Shown here: piece by piece, positions 29,031 through 39,779 of the stretch
How positions within the stretch are numbered: the first letter of the stretch is position 1
Layout: every line of letters begins with the position of its first letter
Assembly: GCA_043228905.1 (NCBI GenBank)
Contig: JBHGNT010000014.1
Coordinates: 13,888,001 to 13,952,000, forward strand
From: Azolla caroliniana
Lineage: Eukaryota; Polypodiophyta
Direction of reading: 5' to 3'
Length of the DNA stretch: 64,000 bases
Made by a program: the position numbers and the translations under genes
Notes under the pieces: generated by a model
Databases searched by the model: none
What the model was told of the DNA's origin: nothing
The model's input: only the letters and a program-made list of their open reading frames with translations

Positions 29031-29195
29031 ATAGCAAGTTGTCACGAGAGAGACCATGTTTGCAAGGTCCAAAAGACAACCATTGTCACTAGAAATAAAG
29101 GTCTAACAACCATTTGACAATTGAGGCTTCAGAATGAAGTACTCAATCATGGCTATGAACTAACCACTTGGCCAACACCCATAACCATTAATATA
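29031..29195 (-). mobile_element. Possible tRNA-derived SINE relic
   Basis: The reverse complement of 29161-29174 is TGGCCAAGTGGTTA, which fits a polymerase III A box of the tRNA-Leu/Ser type. No clear B box was found and the borders are uncertain; a duplicated CTTGTTTCCCAGCCCTCC (about 28990-29025) lies at the presumed 3' side. Confidence 0.25.
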
Positions 29196-30708
29196 TTAAC
29201 TATTATTTTGTGACATGTGCCTTGCAATGTAAAAACCGTGACGATTGGTCTTTCATAATTTATTTCTAATATTTGTAGTAAAGTTATATCAATTTTATAT
29301 TAAAATCATTTGTTGATAACAAGACAAATATAGAGATTTATGTATAAGCCACCTTGTCTAGTCTTTTTGTAATAATCTCTCCTAACTAATGGGAAAGTAA
29401 CTTCTTTTTGGGATAAAAAAAAAATACCGGCATTCAATTGGCATGTTATTATGCCATATTTCTAACTTCCAAAAGAACAAGTTATTGTTTGTTAATTTTA
29501 TGTGTATATCAATGCATAGAATTGGACCTTATTTCGAAGACATTGTCTTTTAAGATACATGATTAAAATCATGAAAATATGGTTGTACACAGTTCACTCA
29601 CAATACCTACATATTTCCTCACTCTAAATTTGATGAGAAAACTGTGGAACTATATTGTTAACCATAATCTCTCCCTATGATTTTGCCACCATGTAAATTG
29701 TATGCACTTCGATGTGGTTGGCTATAACCTCCTTTTTAAAGTAGAGGGGAATCTCACAAAATGAGTTACTCACAAACAAACAAAAACATTCCTTTCACTT
29801 TGATTATTATATTCAGCTCAAGAATGACCATTTTGAGAACTGACAATGTAGAGCAAGGTTTATATATTGACTGTCACACTTGCCCTTCATTTTGATTTAT
29901 GATGATTTTCATCTTAAAATGAAATACATTTTTACTTTCTTAAATTACAGACACATTTAGAAAAGATAACAAATAGATATAAAGTTATACAAAAATTTAA
30001 TCAATGGGCATGACCTGATGACAATAAATTTTAGATGTCGTTGATTCAATGCTTCTTCATACTCATCCATGTATCCAAAACACTACCCAATCAACTTTTT
30101 CATCTTCAAACCTTCTCAAAGTTAGTTAGGCAATGTCCTTGGAGTTTTTTTTAATATGCCAAGAATGGCATTTTGTCTCGAAAACTCACACCATCAACTG
30201 TTTTGAAAGAAACATAATATCATTTGCCAAAGCCTTATCATGTTGCGTTTAGAAGCTAGCTAGATGTATCATGATGCTTGTTGAAAAATAACAAGTTTTG
30301 TCAGACAAACGTTTGTTGTTATGTGGACAACGATTGCCCCACCTTTTTTTATCTAAGGTGTAAACAATGATAGCCAAATATATATGAAAGTGACTTGTAA
30401 ATAGTAGAGTATCTATACATATTTAGAGTGTATATAGCTTGATTTGTATATGCGATTCACCTAACTAATGTGACGTAGTTTTTTCTCAGAAAAAAAAGAA
30501 ATTCATTTGCCAAAGCCTTATCAGGTTGGGAGAAGTTTGTGGCCAATATATTCTTGTCCTAAATATACTCTACCCCTCGTTTATTGTAAAATCCTCACAA
30601 TATGATTCAAGCACATCCATAAAGGGGAGCAATTCCATTTTACATGCATTTTCATCCATGGAAGTATTTTTTAAGCACACACCATTCCTATAAGTTCAGG
30701 AATGAGAA
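29196..30708. other. AT-rich intergenic sequence
   Basis: No coding frame, RNA gene or named repeat recognised. Short words such as CATTTGCCAAAGCCTTATCA recur at about 30217 and 30505. Confidence 0.4.
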
Positions 30709-30978
30709 TTTACAAGCTACATTTTTATTTTCTCACATCAAGAAGAAAAATGATTTCTTTAACATCATAAAGGAGATCATTTAAATTGTTAATGGTGGTA
30801 GACATAATCCATCGTGAGTTTAATGCATTTCTTAGATAACAAATTTACAAGCTATATTTTTATTTTCTCACATCAAGAAGCAAAATTATGTCTCTAACAT
30901 CATAAAAGCGAACATTTAAATTGTCAATAGTGGTTGACATAATCCATCTTGAGTTTAATGCATTTCTCTAATCAATGA
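30709..30978. repeat. Two-copy tandem repeat, period 135
   Basis: TTTACAAGCTA starts at 30709 and 30844, each continuing TTTTTATTTTCTCACATCAA, CATTTAAATTGT-AAT and GAGTTTAATGCATTTCT. Confidence 0.88.
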
Positions 30979-32811
30979 TCAATACATTATCTTTTATTCA
31001 TGTGCAATACTTCCAAAAGTATTGTCTTTAATTTTGGGAGATACAATAAACAAAACAACTCATATATGTGAATTTGATCATTCTTATACTCAATTTCTAA
31101 GCAGCCTCCTTTAGAAGCTTCCAAGAATTTTGAAAGGCACTTTTTCAATCACCAAACTTACATGGTCTTAAAAATGTACGAGTCAATTTCATCAATGGTA
31201 CCCCGAGTAGAAATAAACTATAATTTGTGCTCATGGAACTTCATATTCAAAGTATTCAACCTAGATAATACAATTTCTTGCATGTAAATACAAAAGTCTG
31301 GAGTGATTGTACCAATGAATAAGGTTTTCTCTTTTAGACATATCAAGAATTGATGACATTAATGAAATGAAACCGTATACATCATAACCTCATCAGAGGA
31401 TAACCATGCAATACCAATAATGTTGAGAGGCTGATTATCATCTAGATTCATGACTTTTGGAAGCTTCATAAATTCATCATACTATTTTGCAAATTTTCAA
31501 CTCAAAAACAAACTTTACTAGCCAACACGTTTCACAAATTATTAGCGCTAGGAAAGTTCTGCATGAATCTATGCAACTAAAGGTTCACGATGATATTTGG
31601 ATTCCATTATCACATTTGTACCATACACCACATTATTGCCGACCATGCCCCATTTGTTTCCGTGACAACATTATTTCTTTCATATAAGTGATTTTTATTA
31701 AAAATATTTTGGATACATCAAATATAGTCATTCCTTTTCCAGTTGCAACTAATAAATATATCCCTTGGGACCAAGTCCATTTCATCTCGATATATCCATG
31801 GATGAAAAGATGCATTTAAAATGTGCTATCTATATGCTTGTGAATTATACTTGTGTGGAATGGTTACTCGGTCATGCATGCATTTTGACGTTCTAAGAAA
31901 TAGCTAGACATTGGTAACATGAAATCAGATGTTGCCTAGTGACTAGTTTATAATGCATATTCTTTAAACTTTAGCATACAATAAGAATTATGAAAAATAA
32001 ATTGGCCACAAAAGCATTCAAATGATGCCAATGAGTTATTTTCACTTATTATATGATACATCAATCTTAATTATTTGATAGCACACTATTTGTTTGCATT
32101 GACCATTTCTAAATCATGTTGTAGGATGCACTTTGCTTGTTTGTCTATCTCACTTGCCCATTCTGCTTGAGAGAACTTATGAGCATTTGCAATGACAAAT
32201 GTTATTAATTGAATCAAGTTGAATGATAACACATTCTTGGCCATTATCTGTCACCTCAAGAACTTGGCATTTCTTAGAATACTCACATTTAATTAATTCT
32301 CATTGTTAGTAACTATACATGTAACCCATGGAAACTTTACTTTCCATTATTCCCTAAATTTTCTATCCGAGATATTCCTTAGCTACAAATATGTCATGAA
32401 TGGTTAGCTTTTGTAGAGCTACCATCACATTCTTGATTTAGTCCCATTATCTAACATAAATTTCACCGCCCCCACTTCATTGGCATAGACATGTGAAAAG
32501 CAACCTAATGGAAGACAAAGAACATGTACGACCTAGGAATGGGTCTTCTATTCCCATAATGTGAAACAAGCCAATGACAAAAACACTTAACCTCTTTAAA
32601 TTCTCTACTCAAGTAGAGTTTTTCTTTGATTGAGGTTGTTATTCAAGATAAAACCAAATTTTACCCACTTTTAGGGAAATGGGTACAAGATGTTGTTGGA
32701 CTCCTCCAAAATTCGAAATATCAAGTTAGTCCTAAGTCAACTCTCTCATTATTCATGAGATGATTAATTTGCACTAAAAATTACTTCAATCATAACAATC
32801 CCCCTTAATGA
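30979..32811. other. AT-rich intergenic sequence
   Basis: Frames of 60-66 codons only. I tried both strands for transposase or reverse transcriptase blocks and found nothing convincing. Confidence 0.4.
32807..32811. repeat. Target-site duplication AATGA (left)
   Basis: Identical to 33368-33372, flanking the solo LTR exactly. Confidence 0.9.
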
Positions 32812-33367
32812 TGTTAGGATCCTACCAGCCACAATCGGATTTCACCAATGCATATATGAGTGCAAAGATAGAAATGATAGAAAAACACAAGTACAAAGAC
32901 AAAGAATGTTAACGTGGAAAACCCGGAAAGGTAAAAAAACTACGGGAGCTCACAGTCTCCGAACATAATCACCATGTATTGAGAGGAATACAACAAGAGG
33001 CTCTGAGACAACAACCTCAAGCTCTTCTTCGTCTACAGAGGGTTATAGAGAGTTACAAATCTCTCTCTCTCTCTGTCTGTCTGTGTGTGTCTCTCTCTCT
33101 ACCTTAGTCATAGAGGCAACTCCATGCACTAACTATTCACAATAGTGATTTTTCATAACTTTGTCCTAACTATATTTATACTCATATACAATATATGCCT
33201 ATTTACAATTCTAGCCTCAAGTCGGCTCTGACCGATTCGGCTATTAATCGAATCTATTATTATTTGATTAGTCGATTAGTTGATTTTTCGGCCTTGGCAG
33301 AGTTGGCTATCGATTGGTCCCCGACTTGTCTTCTTCTTCCCATCCGGAGGGACCAATTTCCCCAACA
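32812..33367 (-). mobile_element. Solo LTR of the element-C family
   Basis: 556 bp. On the minus strand it starts TGTTGGGGAAATTGGTCCC and ends in GGATCCTAACA. It shares the GGGAGCTCACAGTCTCCGAA, CAACGACCTC-like and CATCCGGAGGGA blocks with the other copies. Perfect AATGA target duplication. Contains a CT microsatellite (about 33059-33105). Confidence 0.93.
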
Positions 33368-33372
33368 AATGA
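33368..33372. repeat. Target-site duplication AATGA (right)
   Basis: Matches 32807-32811. Confidence 0.9.
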
Positions 33373-33669
33373 CCATATTAGAGGTCTTAAGAGAAAGGAG
33401 TAATAGCTTCCAAACAATAACTTGATCAAAATGCAATATCTAAGCCTGAGTTTGACAAGTGACTTTTATGCTTCTTGTATGAAATCTATTAGCCCTGAAT
33501 CCATTTTGTGTTTATGTGGACACAATATTCTCTCTCTAGATTATAAATGATAGTCTCTACTCATTTTACCTTCAGCCTTCTTAATAATGGTAGTGCCACT
33601 AGAAGGTTGAGGGAGGTAAATTGACATTGTTGTGAGGCAATAGGCTTTAATGTCATGATGTGGCCTCAC

Positions 33670-34140
33670 CCCTCACTTCTTCACGAGCCTTTGGGACATT
33701 ATTAAAGAAGACCTCCTCCAGGCATATGAGGAGATCATCACCTCTGGAAACATGCCAGAGGAATTTGCATAGGGGATGATACATCTCATTCCTAAACTAG
33801 TGTGAGTACCAATGACATTAGTAAGTGGTGCCCCATAACTCTTCTCAATATTGTTCGCAAAAATCGTGGAACTCAGCTTAGCATCACGTCTCCCTCAACT
33901 CATTCATCCGTCCCAGATAGGGTTTGTTAGAAATCAGAGTATCCTAGATAGCCTTTTCTCATTATGGGAAGTAGTAGCCCTTGCCAAGCATACCAACAAC
34001 AAGGTACCTGTAGTGCTCTTCGATTTTGAGAAAGAATATGATAGAGCATGCTGGAAATTTCTAAAACGTGTGTGTTCCCGAGTCCCTAGTCCTTTGGGGT
34101 TTGGCTTCAAGGAAACTGTGGTTCAGGAATGGGAGAGTAC
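33670..34140 (+). pseudogene. LINE reverse transcriptase N-terminal fragment
   Basis: Reads LWDIIKEDLLQAYEEIITSG, NMPEEFA, stop, GMIHLIPKL, then FAKIVELSLASRLPQLIHPS, QIGFVRNQSILDSLFSLWE and VVLFDFEKEYDRACWKFL. The IPK, R.I.D and DFEKAYD-type blocks are those of plant L1-like elements (catalytic Asp in LFDFEKEYD). The fragment stops before the PLSP and YADD blocks. Two stops. It is a different LINE from the one at 24130-24570 by sequence and orientation. Confidence 0.85.
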
Positions 34141-34149
34141 ATCGTAACC

Positions 34150-34601
34150 GTGATATGGGGGACTATACACTGGACTCGTAAGTGTTGACTTAATTGTGCA
34201 GACTGTGGAGATTAGGAAGACGGCTATAACCGACCTCTTATGCCCTAGCACACGGTGTATATGGCTCAATACAGAGAAAATCAGCTGGGCACAAACATAT
34301 ACTAATAGTTACATGACACAGAGAGTTAGGCAATCAAAAACTATATTGTAGATGTTGAATACAAAATTATCGCTTACTATTACAAGTTTTCCATGCCTTT
34401 TATCTACAGGGTCATGGGTGGTTACGCTTTACGCGTTACCTTTTCTTAAAATATTAATTACGCTTCGGTTGTCCCTACGCTACGACTGCTACTCCCTCTT
34501 CATTATGCTACGACCCACCTGTCTTCTTTGCTTGCCGTAACTGTCCTTTTGTCTTTTATCCTTCTCGACCTTTCCCACTTGGCCGTCCAAGGTGGCCAAC
34601 A
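34150..34601 (+). repeat. Possible 3' end of an unrelated LTR
   Basis: The stretch ends GGTGGCCAACA at 34601, directly before a TGGCATGCC primer-site-like sequence. I infer an LTR end; a 5' border was not found. Confidence 0.35.
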
Positions 34602-34603
34602 CA

Positions 34604-34620
34604 TGGCATGCCTGTGGGAC
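34604..34620 (+). other. Primer-site-like sequence shared with the gene-carrying element
   Basis: TGGCATGCCTGTGGGAC differs from TGGCACGCCTGTGGGAC (512-528) by one base, and similarity continues downstream (AGTGT, TTGCA, GAACCC, CACAAG). It supports a common Tat-like LTR lineage for both. Confidence 0.5.
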
Positions 34621-34655
34621 AGTGTTTGCAAGGTCGAACCCGCACAAGACCTTTA

Positions 34656-34825
34656 TACGTCGTCGAAGATGTCCAAGATGTTTGGCTCTCAACAGTTCGC
34701 CTCCGGGGAAACTTTGGGAGGTGTTCCGGCTCGAGGCCCCTACGTTGTCGAAGATGTCCAGGATGTTCGGCTCTCAACGGTCCGCCTCCACGGAAACTTT
34801 GGGAGGTGTTCCGGCTCGAGGGGGC
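34656..34825. repeat. Perfectly phased 85-bp tandem duplication
   Basis: TACGTCGTCGAAGATGTCC at 34656 and TACGTTGTCGAAGATGTCC at 34741. Both units run to GGAGGTGTTCCGGCTCGAGG with a few substitutions. Confidence 0.95.
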
Positions 34826-35038
34826 CGATAGGCTCTGTCGATTCTAGTGGGGGCGTGTCATGATATGGCAAGACTTGAACCCATAACCTTATTTTATATG
34901 GGTCGAGCTCTTGACCATTACATTATCTATTGTAATACGTAGGATATTATTTTCATTAAGTTTTATTATAGAAAATTATTGTATATTCTAGATTTCTCTG
35001 GAACATTCTAGAAGCTTCAGGACTATTCTTGAGAACAC

Positions 35039-35046
35039 TATAAAAG
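35039..35046 (+). promoter_or_regulatory. TATA box of the chromovirus LTR
   Basis: TATAAAAG in CACTATAAAAGGAGGC. A start site about 33 nt downstream falls at the self-priming sequence (35072). Confidence 0.75.
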
Positions 35047-35071
35047 GAGGCACAAGGCATTATTTCGAACC

Positions 35072-35083
35072 AAATTGGTTCAA
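35072..35083 (+). promoter_or_regulatory. Predicted mRNA 5' end (self-primer)
   Basis: AAATTGGTTCAA is the exact reverse complement of TTGAACCAATTT at 35281-35292. Its distance from the TATA box matches the expected transcription start. The surrounding GAACCAAATTGGTTC is itself nearly palindromic. Confidence 0.6.
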
Positions 35084-35280
35084 CGCTAGTCATAAGCCTC
35101 ATAGCTATTTTGTACTTACTCTTTACATAATATATCATCTGTTATCATCATCCTCTCTCTCTCTCTCTCGCCTTCACTATCTCTCTCTCGTGACTCTTAC
35201 GTAGTCTGTCCTCTTAGTACTAAAGTACTTCCCTTCTCTAGTACTAATTCTCTGGCTGTTTTAGTACTATTCCTGACAGT

Positions 35281-35292
35281 TTGAACCAATTT
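35281..35292 (+). other. Self-complementary primer-binding site
   Basis: TTGAACCAATTT lies 2 nt after the LTR, where a tRNA-complementary TGG sequence would be expected and is absent. Twelve-nt complementarity to the predicted transcript start mirrors the self-priming site of Tf1 and Sushi elements. Confidence 0.6.
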
Positions 35293-35397
35293 TCCCTCTG
35301 GTCTTCTTTTCGGTTTCCCTCATCCTCTTACCCCTTTTTCCAATACTGTGGCTACTGTTAGCGCCCAGGAATATCAATCCGTTTTTTTTGAGCTACA

Positions 35398-36341
35398 ATG
35401 TCTAAAAGAAAAATTCGTTCATTGGAACAAGAAAACCAACGATTGTTAGGGGATCTTCAACAAATTGCTTTAGAAAAACAACAAACGCAGCAACAACATG
35501 GGGAGATAGCGTTACGTGTACAACAACTTGAAGCAACCATCGTAGCGTTCAATAACAAGGATCAAGTCCCCAAGGACTTCATAAAGAACCCAAGATTGGT
35601 CTTCTTGTGAAATTCGATGGAACGTGCTCACAATTCAGAGGATTCCTTAATCAGGCATGCTTAGTCATGCAAATGCATCCTTCTCGATACCCCACTGATG
35701 CATCCCGAGAAGGCCTAATAGGCATGTTGCTCAGCGGCTCAACCTTGGCATGGTTCGCTCCGCTTTTGGAAAAACAATCTCCCTTGCTTAATAACTTTGA
35801 CGACTTTATTAGCGAGTTTAAAGCCTACTTTGGAGATACCGACAACATCAGGATGGTGATCAACAAAATCCAACGATTGCGTCAAGGCGATCATCTAGTC
35901 TCTGCCTACGTGGTGGATTTCCGTCTACTCGCCTCAAATATCCCCTGGGATGATCAAGCACTAATGGAGCAGTTCCGCTACGGCCTGCGAAATGACGTCA
36001 AAGATTTACATTTAACCTTTCCCGAAGAACCAAAATCTCTTACAGAGGCAATAAGTCGAGCGGTCCTATGTGACAACCGCCTTTACGAACGACGTTCGGA
36101 ACGTCAATTTCAAATGTCACAGACTAGGCCAGAGCCCACATATGCCTCAGTCACAGCTGAACCGATTGCACGAGATGTATCTCAGGCAAATACTCTGACG
36201 CCGATGGAGATCGACACCATGCATCGACGTGGCCCGTTATTGGAAGAAGAAAAGCAACGACGACGTGCAAATCGATTATGTCTTTATTGCGGTGGACCAG
36301 GGCATATCGCCATCAACTGTCCCCATAGGCCAAGAAGATAG
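35398..36341 (+). pseudogene. Chromovirus gag
   Basis: The first 50 codons form a likely coiled coil (MSKRKIRSLEQENQRLLGDL and following heptads). A frameshift at about 35607 leads into KFDGTCSQFRGFLNQACLVM, FPTEQA-like YPTDASREG, LLSGSTLAWFAPLLE, DFISEFKAYFGD, QGDHLVSAYVVDFRLLASNI, RYGLRNDVKD and LCDNRLYERR, the Ty3-type capsid. It ends RANRLCLYCGGPGHIAINC, a CCHC knuckle at 36279-36320. About 315 codons in total, close to Sushi-family gag. Apart from the one frameshift it is intact. Confidence 0.93.
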
Positions 36342-36505
36342 GTAAATCAAATCGTAGCCTGTACTAAACCCGAGTCAATTCCTTTAGGAGTGTCTAATAG
36401 TATTAATAGTACTGATAGCCCAAGTATCTCAAACAAATTTGAAATCCTTAGTCAATTAGAGGAAGAGTTAAACGACTAAGTCCAACCAAAATAGGAGCCG
36501 TTTGG

Positions 36506-36688
36506 TTGGACAACCCTAGATCTGTGCAGCCCATTAGTGGTTCCATTCCCTCTAAGCAAGTTAGCAATGTGTTCTTAGCCCAAGTCATGATTAGTACTAA
36601 AAGTACCCCTCCAATACATGTCTTAGCACTTTTAGATTCCGGAGCCAATTCCTATTTCATGGATAGGAAATTTGCCCAAGCTTCTTAG
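36506..36688 (+). pseudogene. Chromovirus aspartic protease
   Basis: LALLDSGANSYFMDRKFAQ with DSGA at 36635-36646. A stop follows at 36686, before VVIDGHPIASGN and HPIVLGLPWFEVYNPDIDW, the conserved C-terminal protease block read in the same frame. Confidence 0.88.
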
Positions 36689-36952
36689 ATATCCTTAAGA
36701 AAACTTCCTTGCCCCACATCTGTAGTAGTCATTGATGGTCATCCCATTGCTTCTGGGAATATCATAGAAGAGTTAGAACCCATTCAGGTTGTCCTAGATA
36801 GCTTTGTGTGTGTGGTATCATTTAATATAATTAGTAGTCCAGAGCATCCCATTGTCTTGGGATTACCTTGGTTTGAGGTATATAATCCAGACATAGATTG
36901 GAGAACAAGAGAAGTCTGGTATTGACAACCTCGAGAATCTACTCATCGAGTT

Positions 36953-37666
36953 TTGACCATTTCGCTCCATCAATTATGCGAAGAAGGACGCAAGGAGTCA
37001 ATGTTTCTATTTGCAATATCAATACATCCTTCCAGCACTATTAAAAAGGAATCCTTAGTTCAACTTCCTGCGAAATATCATCCTTATGTCGATGTATTTG
37101 ACAAGGTCAGAGCTGGTACTCTTCCCCATCATCGTCCCTATGATTGTCCCATCGATTTACAACCAGGAATAGAGCCATTGTGGGGACCGATTTACAACTT
37201 GTCACCAACCGGGTTGGAAGTCCTTCGAGCCTACATAGAAGAGAATTTGGCAAGCAGGTTTATTCGTCATTCGAAATCTACGGCCGGTGCACCCATTTTC
37301 TTTGTCAAAAAGAAAGATGGATCCCTTCGTCTCGTCGTTGATTACCACGGATTGAATAAGGTCACCATTCGGAATAGGTATGCACTTCCCCTTATATCAA
37401 GTCTATTAGAACGTGTAAATGGTGCCAAGTTTTTTACAAAAATCGACTTACGAGGAGCATATAACCTCGTACGGATCCGACTGAGAGACAAATGGAAGAC
37501 CACTTTTTGCACCCGATATGGGCACTTCGAGTATACCGTTATGCCGTTCGGTCTAATCAATGCGCCCGCAGTCTTCCAACACATGGCAAATGATATATTC
37601 AGATATCTCTTGGATATCTGTTTGATCATCTATCTAGATGATCTATTGATTTATTCGAAGACCTAG
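36953..37666 (+). pseudogene. Chromovirus reverse transcriptase
   Basis: LPAKYHPYVDVFDKVRAGTL, PHHRPYDCPIDLQPG, FFVKKKDGSLRLVVDYHGLN, FTKIDLRGAYNLVRIR (catalytic Asp), TVMPFGLINAPAVFQHM and IIYLDDLLIYS (YLDD at 37631-37642). The catalytic motifs are intact across an open 237-codon frame. A TAG at 37664 then interrupts the thumb. YLDD where many elements have YVDD/YIDD is normal for this group. Confidence 0.93.
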
Positions 37667-38480
37667 GAAGAGCATGATTCTCATGTACTATTAGTACTAA
37701 AACGACTCCGAGAGCATGGTCTTTATGCCAAACTAGAAAAATGTAGCTTTGATTGCAAGCTAGTGGAATTTCTAGGCTACGTCATCTCCTCAAAAGGCAT
37801 CTCCATGGATCCAGCTAAAGTTCAAACTATGCTAGAGTGGCAAACTCCACGTTCGTTACAAGATGTGCAATGTTTCCTAGGCTTTGCTAACTTCTACTGC
37901 AAGTATATACAAGATTACTTGAAGATTATTTTACCTCTCACACAACTTACCATGAAGGGGCAATCATTTCTTGGTCCAATGCAGCGGACATGGCTTTTAT
38001 GCATCTTAATAAAGCCTTTACATCAGCTCCTATTCTAGCTCATGTGGATACAAACAAACCATTCATCATGGACGCCAACACATCAGATTTCGCCCTCGGT
38101 AGCATCCTTTCACAACAAGGAGATAAAGAAAAGTTACATCCTTTGGCTTTCCACTCACGCAAATTTGATGCCGCGGAAATTAACTGCGAGATACATGACA
38201 AGGAGTTATTAGTCATCGTGGATTCATTTGTGTAATTGCGGCACTTCTTAGAGGGCTCTCCTCATCAGGTCATCGTCTTTAGTGATCACAAAAATCTTGC
38301 TTACTTCCAGAATGCTCGTGTACTAAATCGACGACAAGCTCGGTGGGCCTAATTCCACACGCGTTTTGACTTCAAAATCACATATTAGCTGGGGAAGCAG
38401 TAAGGAAAACAGATGCACTATCGCGGCGTTCATATCTTGCACCTCGTCCGGGTGATCCAACATTTGATAATAAAAAACAG
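37667..38480 (+). pseudogene. Chromovirus RT connection and RNase H
   Basis: LEKCSFDCKLVEFLGYVISS, KGISMDPAKVQ, RSLQDVQCFLGFANFYCKYI, then (shifted frame) PILAHVDTNKPFIMDANTSD (usually V-D-A-S), LGSILSQQGDKEKLHPLAFH, NCEIHDKELLVIVDSF and [17 protein letters not shown]. All RNase H blocks are recognisable, split by a frameshift near 38000 and stops at 38233 and 38348. Confidence 0.88.
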
Positions 38481-38486
38481 GTAATC

Positions 38487-39640
38487 TTGGGACCAACACG
38501 TTTGCACACAACGTGGATTTTTCACACTCCACTCGATTCCCGGATGATCGATGCCATACGGGTCAACTTGAAGACGGATAGTTTTGCTCAAGCCATTCTA
38601 GCACAAATTGATGCCTCTCGGGCATCCTATTTCAATTCTCAACAACCAGGTATGGACTATCGACAATTCGAATATCATGATGGTTTATTATTCTTTAAAA
38701 AGCTCATGTATGTTCTTGATTGCTCCTGTCGCCTTCAAATCGTCCAAAATTGTCACGACACCCATACAACTAGACATTTCGGTTGTAGTAAGACGTTGGA
38801 TCTAGTTTGACGATCCTTTTGGTGGCCCCATATGCGATGTTTTGTCGACGACTATGTTCAAACTTGTGATGCTTGTTGCCGAGCAAAGATGTCACGACAT
38901 CATTCATATGTCTTGTTGGAATCCTTACCAATTCCAAGTAACCCGTGGCAATCCATTTGTCTTGATTTTACCACAGATCTTCCAGTCTCGAAGGGTTTCG
39001 ATGCTATCTTAACCGTGGTCGATCGATATACTAAGATGGCACATTTTGTACTAAGGCCATCACTAGTGAGGAAATCGCAACCCTTGTCATGCGTGAGGTA
39101 TTTTAGCATCATGGCCTCCCAGACAATATCATTAGTGACCGAGGACTTCAATTCTTCTCCAAATTTTGGAAGCATCTGTTCAAGATGCTCAAGGTCTCTT
39201 GCAACCTCTCCTCTGGCTACCATCCCCAAACCGATGGGCAAGCAGAACGAACAAATCAAACGCTGGAACAATATCTTTGGTGTTTTCTAAGTTATCAACA
39301 AGACGATTGGGCTGATATTCTCCACTTTGCAAAGTTTGCGTATAACAACGCTATTCACTCCTTGACTCAGATCTCGCCATTTTATGCTTCTACCGGTTCT
39401 CATCCTCGCTGGTATGTGATTGACACTTCAGAGCTACCTACCAATCCTCGTGCCGAGGATCATCTAGAGAGGCTATGCAAGATTCAGACGGATCTATCTA
39501 CTCATATTCGTCATGCTCAAAACACACTCAGAAGACTTATGTAGATCGTCATCGGCTTCCCTCCTCTTTTGCCATTGGAGATTGAGTATGGCTCTAACGT
39601 CGTCACATCAAGACAACTCGACGAATTGGATTATCGATGA
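38487..39640 (+). pseudogene. Chromovirus integrase
   Basis: Zinc domain THTTRHFGCSKTLDLV and CDACCRAK, with a stop between. Core: SICLDFTTDLPVSKGFDAIL (first Asp), VVDRYTKMAHFVL, a frameshifted middle with the second Asp near 39138, then YHPQTDGQAERTNQTLEQYL (catalytic Glu) and WADILHFAKFAYNNAIHS. At least three frameshifts and two stops. A GPY/F-like stretch follows at about 39600-39720. Confidence 0.9.
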
Positions 39641-39779
39641 CTTTGTCCTTTCCGTATTACGGGCAAGATTAATGATGTCACGATCCGCCTTGATCTTCCT
39701 CTGCACCATCAGATACATCCGACAGGCCAACACTATTCCCGATTGTGTTACACCACCGCCGCCCCTGCTTGAGTTGGAC

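Larger units (their letters stand above)
34856..35278 (+). repeat. 5' LTR of the chromovirus
   Basis: 423 bp, TGTCATGATATGG start and TATTCCTGACA end, with TGTCA/TGACA terminal inverted repeats. It has a TATA box at 35039-35046 and a CT tract at 35153-35190. The candidate left target site is GGGCG (34851-34855), but the right side is not in the window. Confidence 0.9.

Noticed and set aside
29031-29195. Functional tRNA gene
   Set aside because: An A-box-like word is present but no B box, cloverleaf or anticodon arm can be drawn; kept only as a weak SINE candidate.
30000-32700. Possible decayed DNA transposon (hAT or MULE)
   Set aside because: Minus-strand translation gives no recognisable transposase block, and I found no terminal inverted repeats or target duplication.
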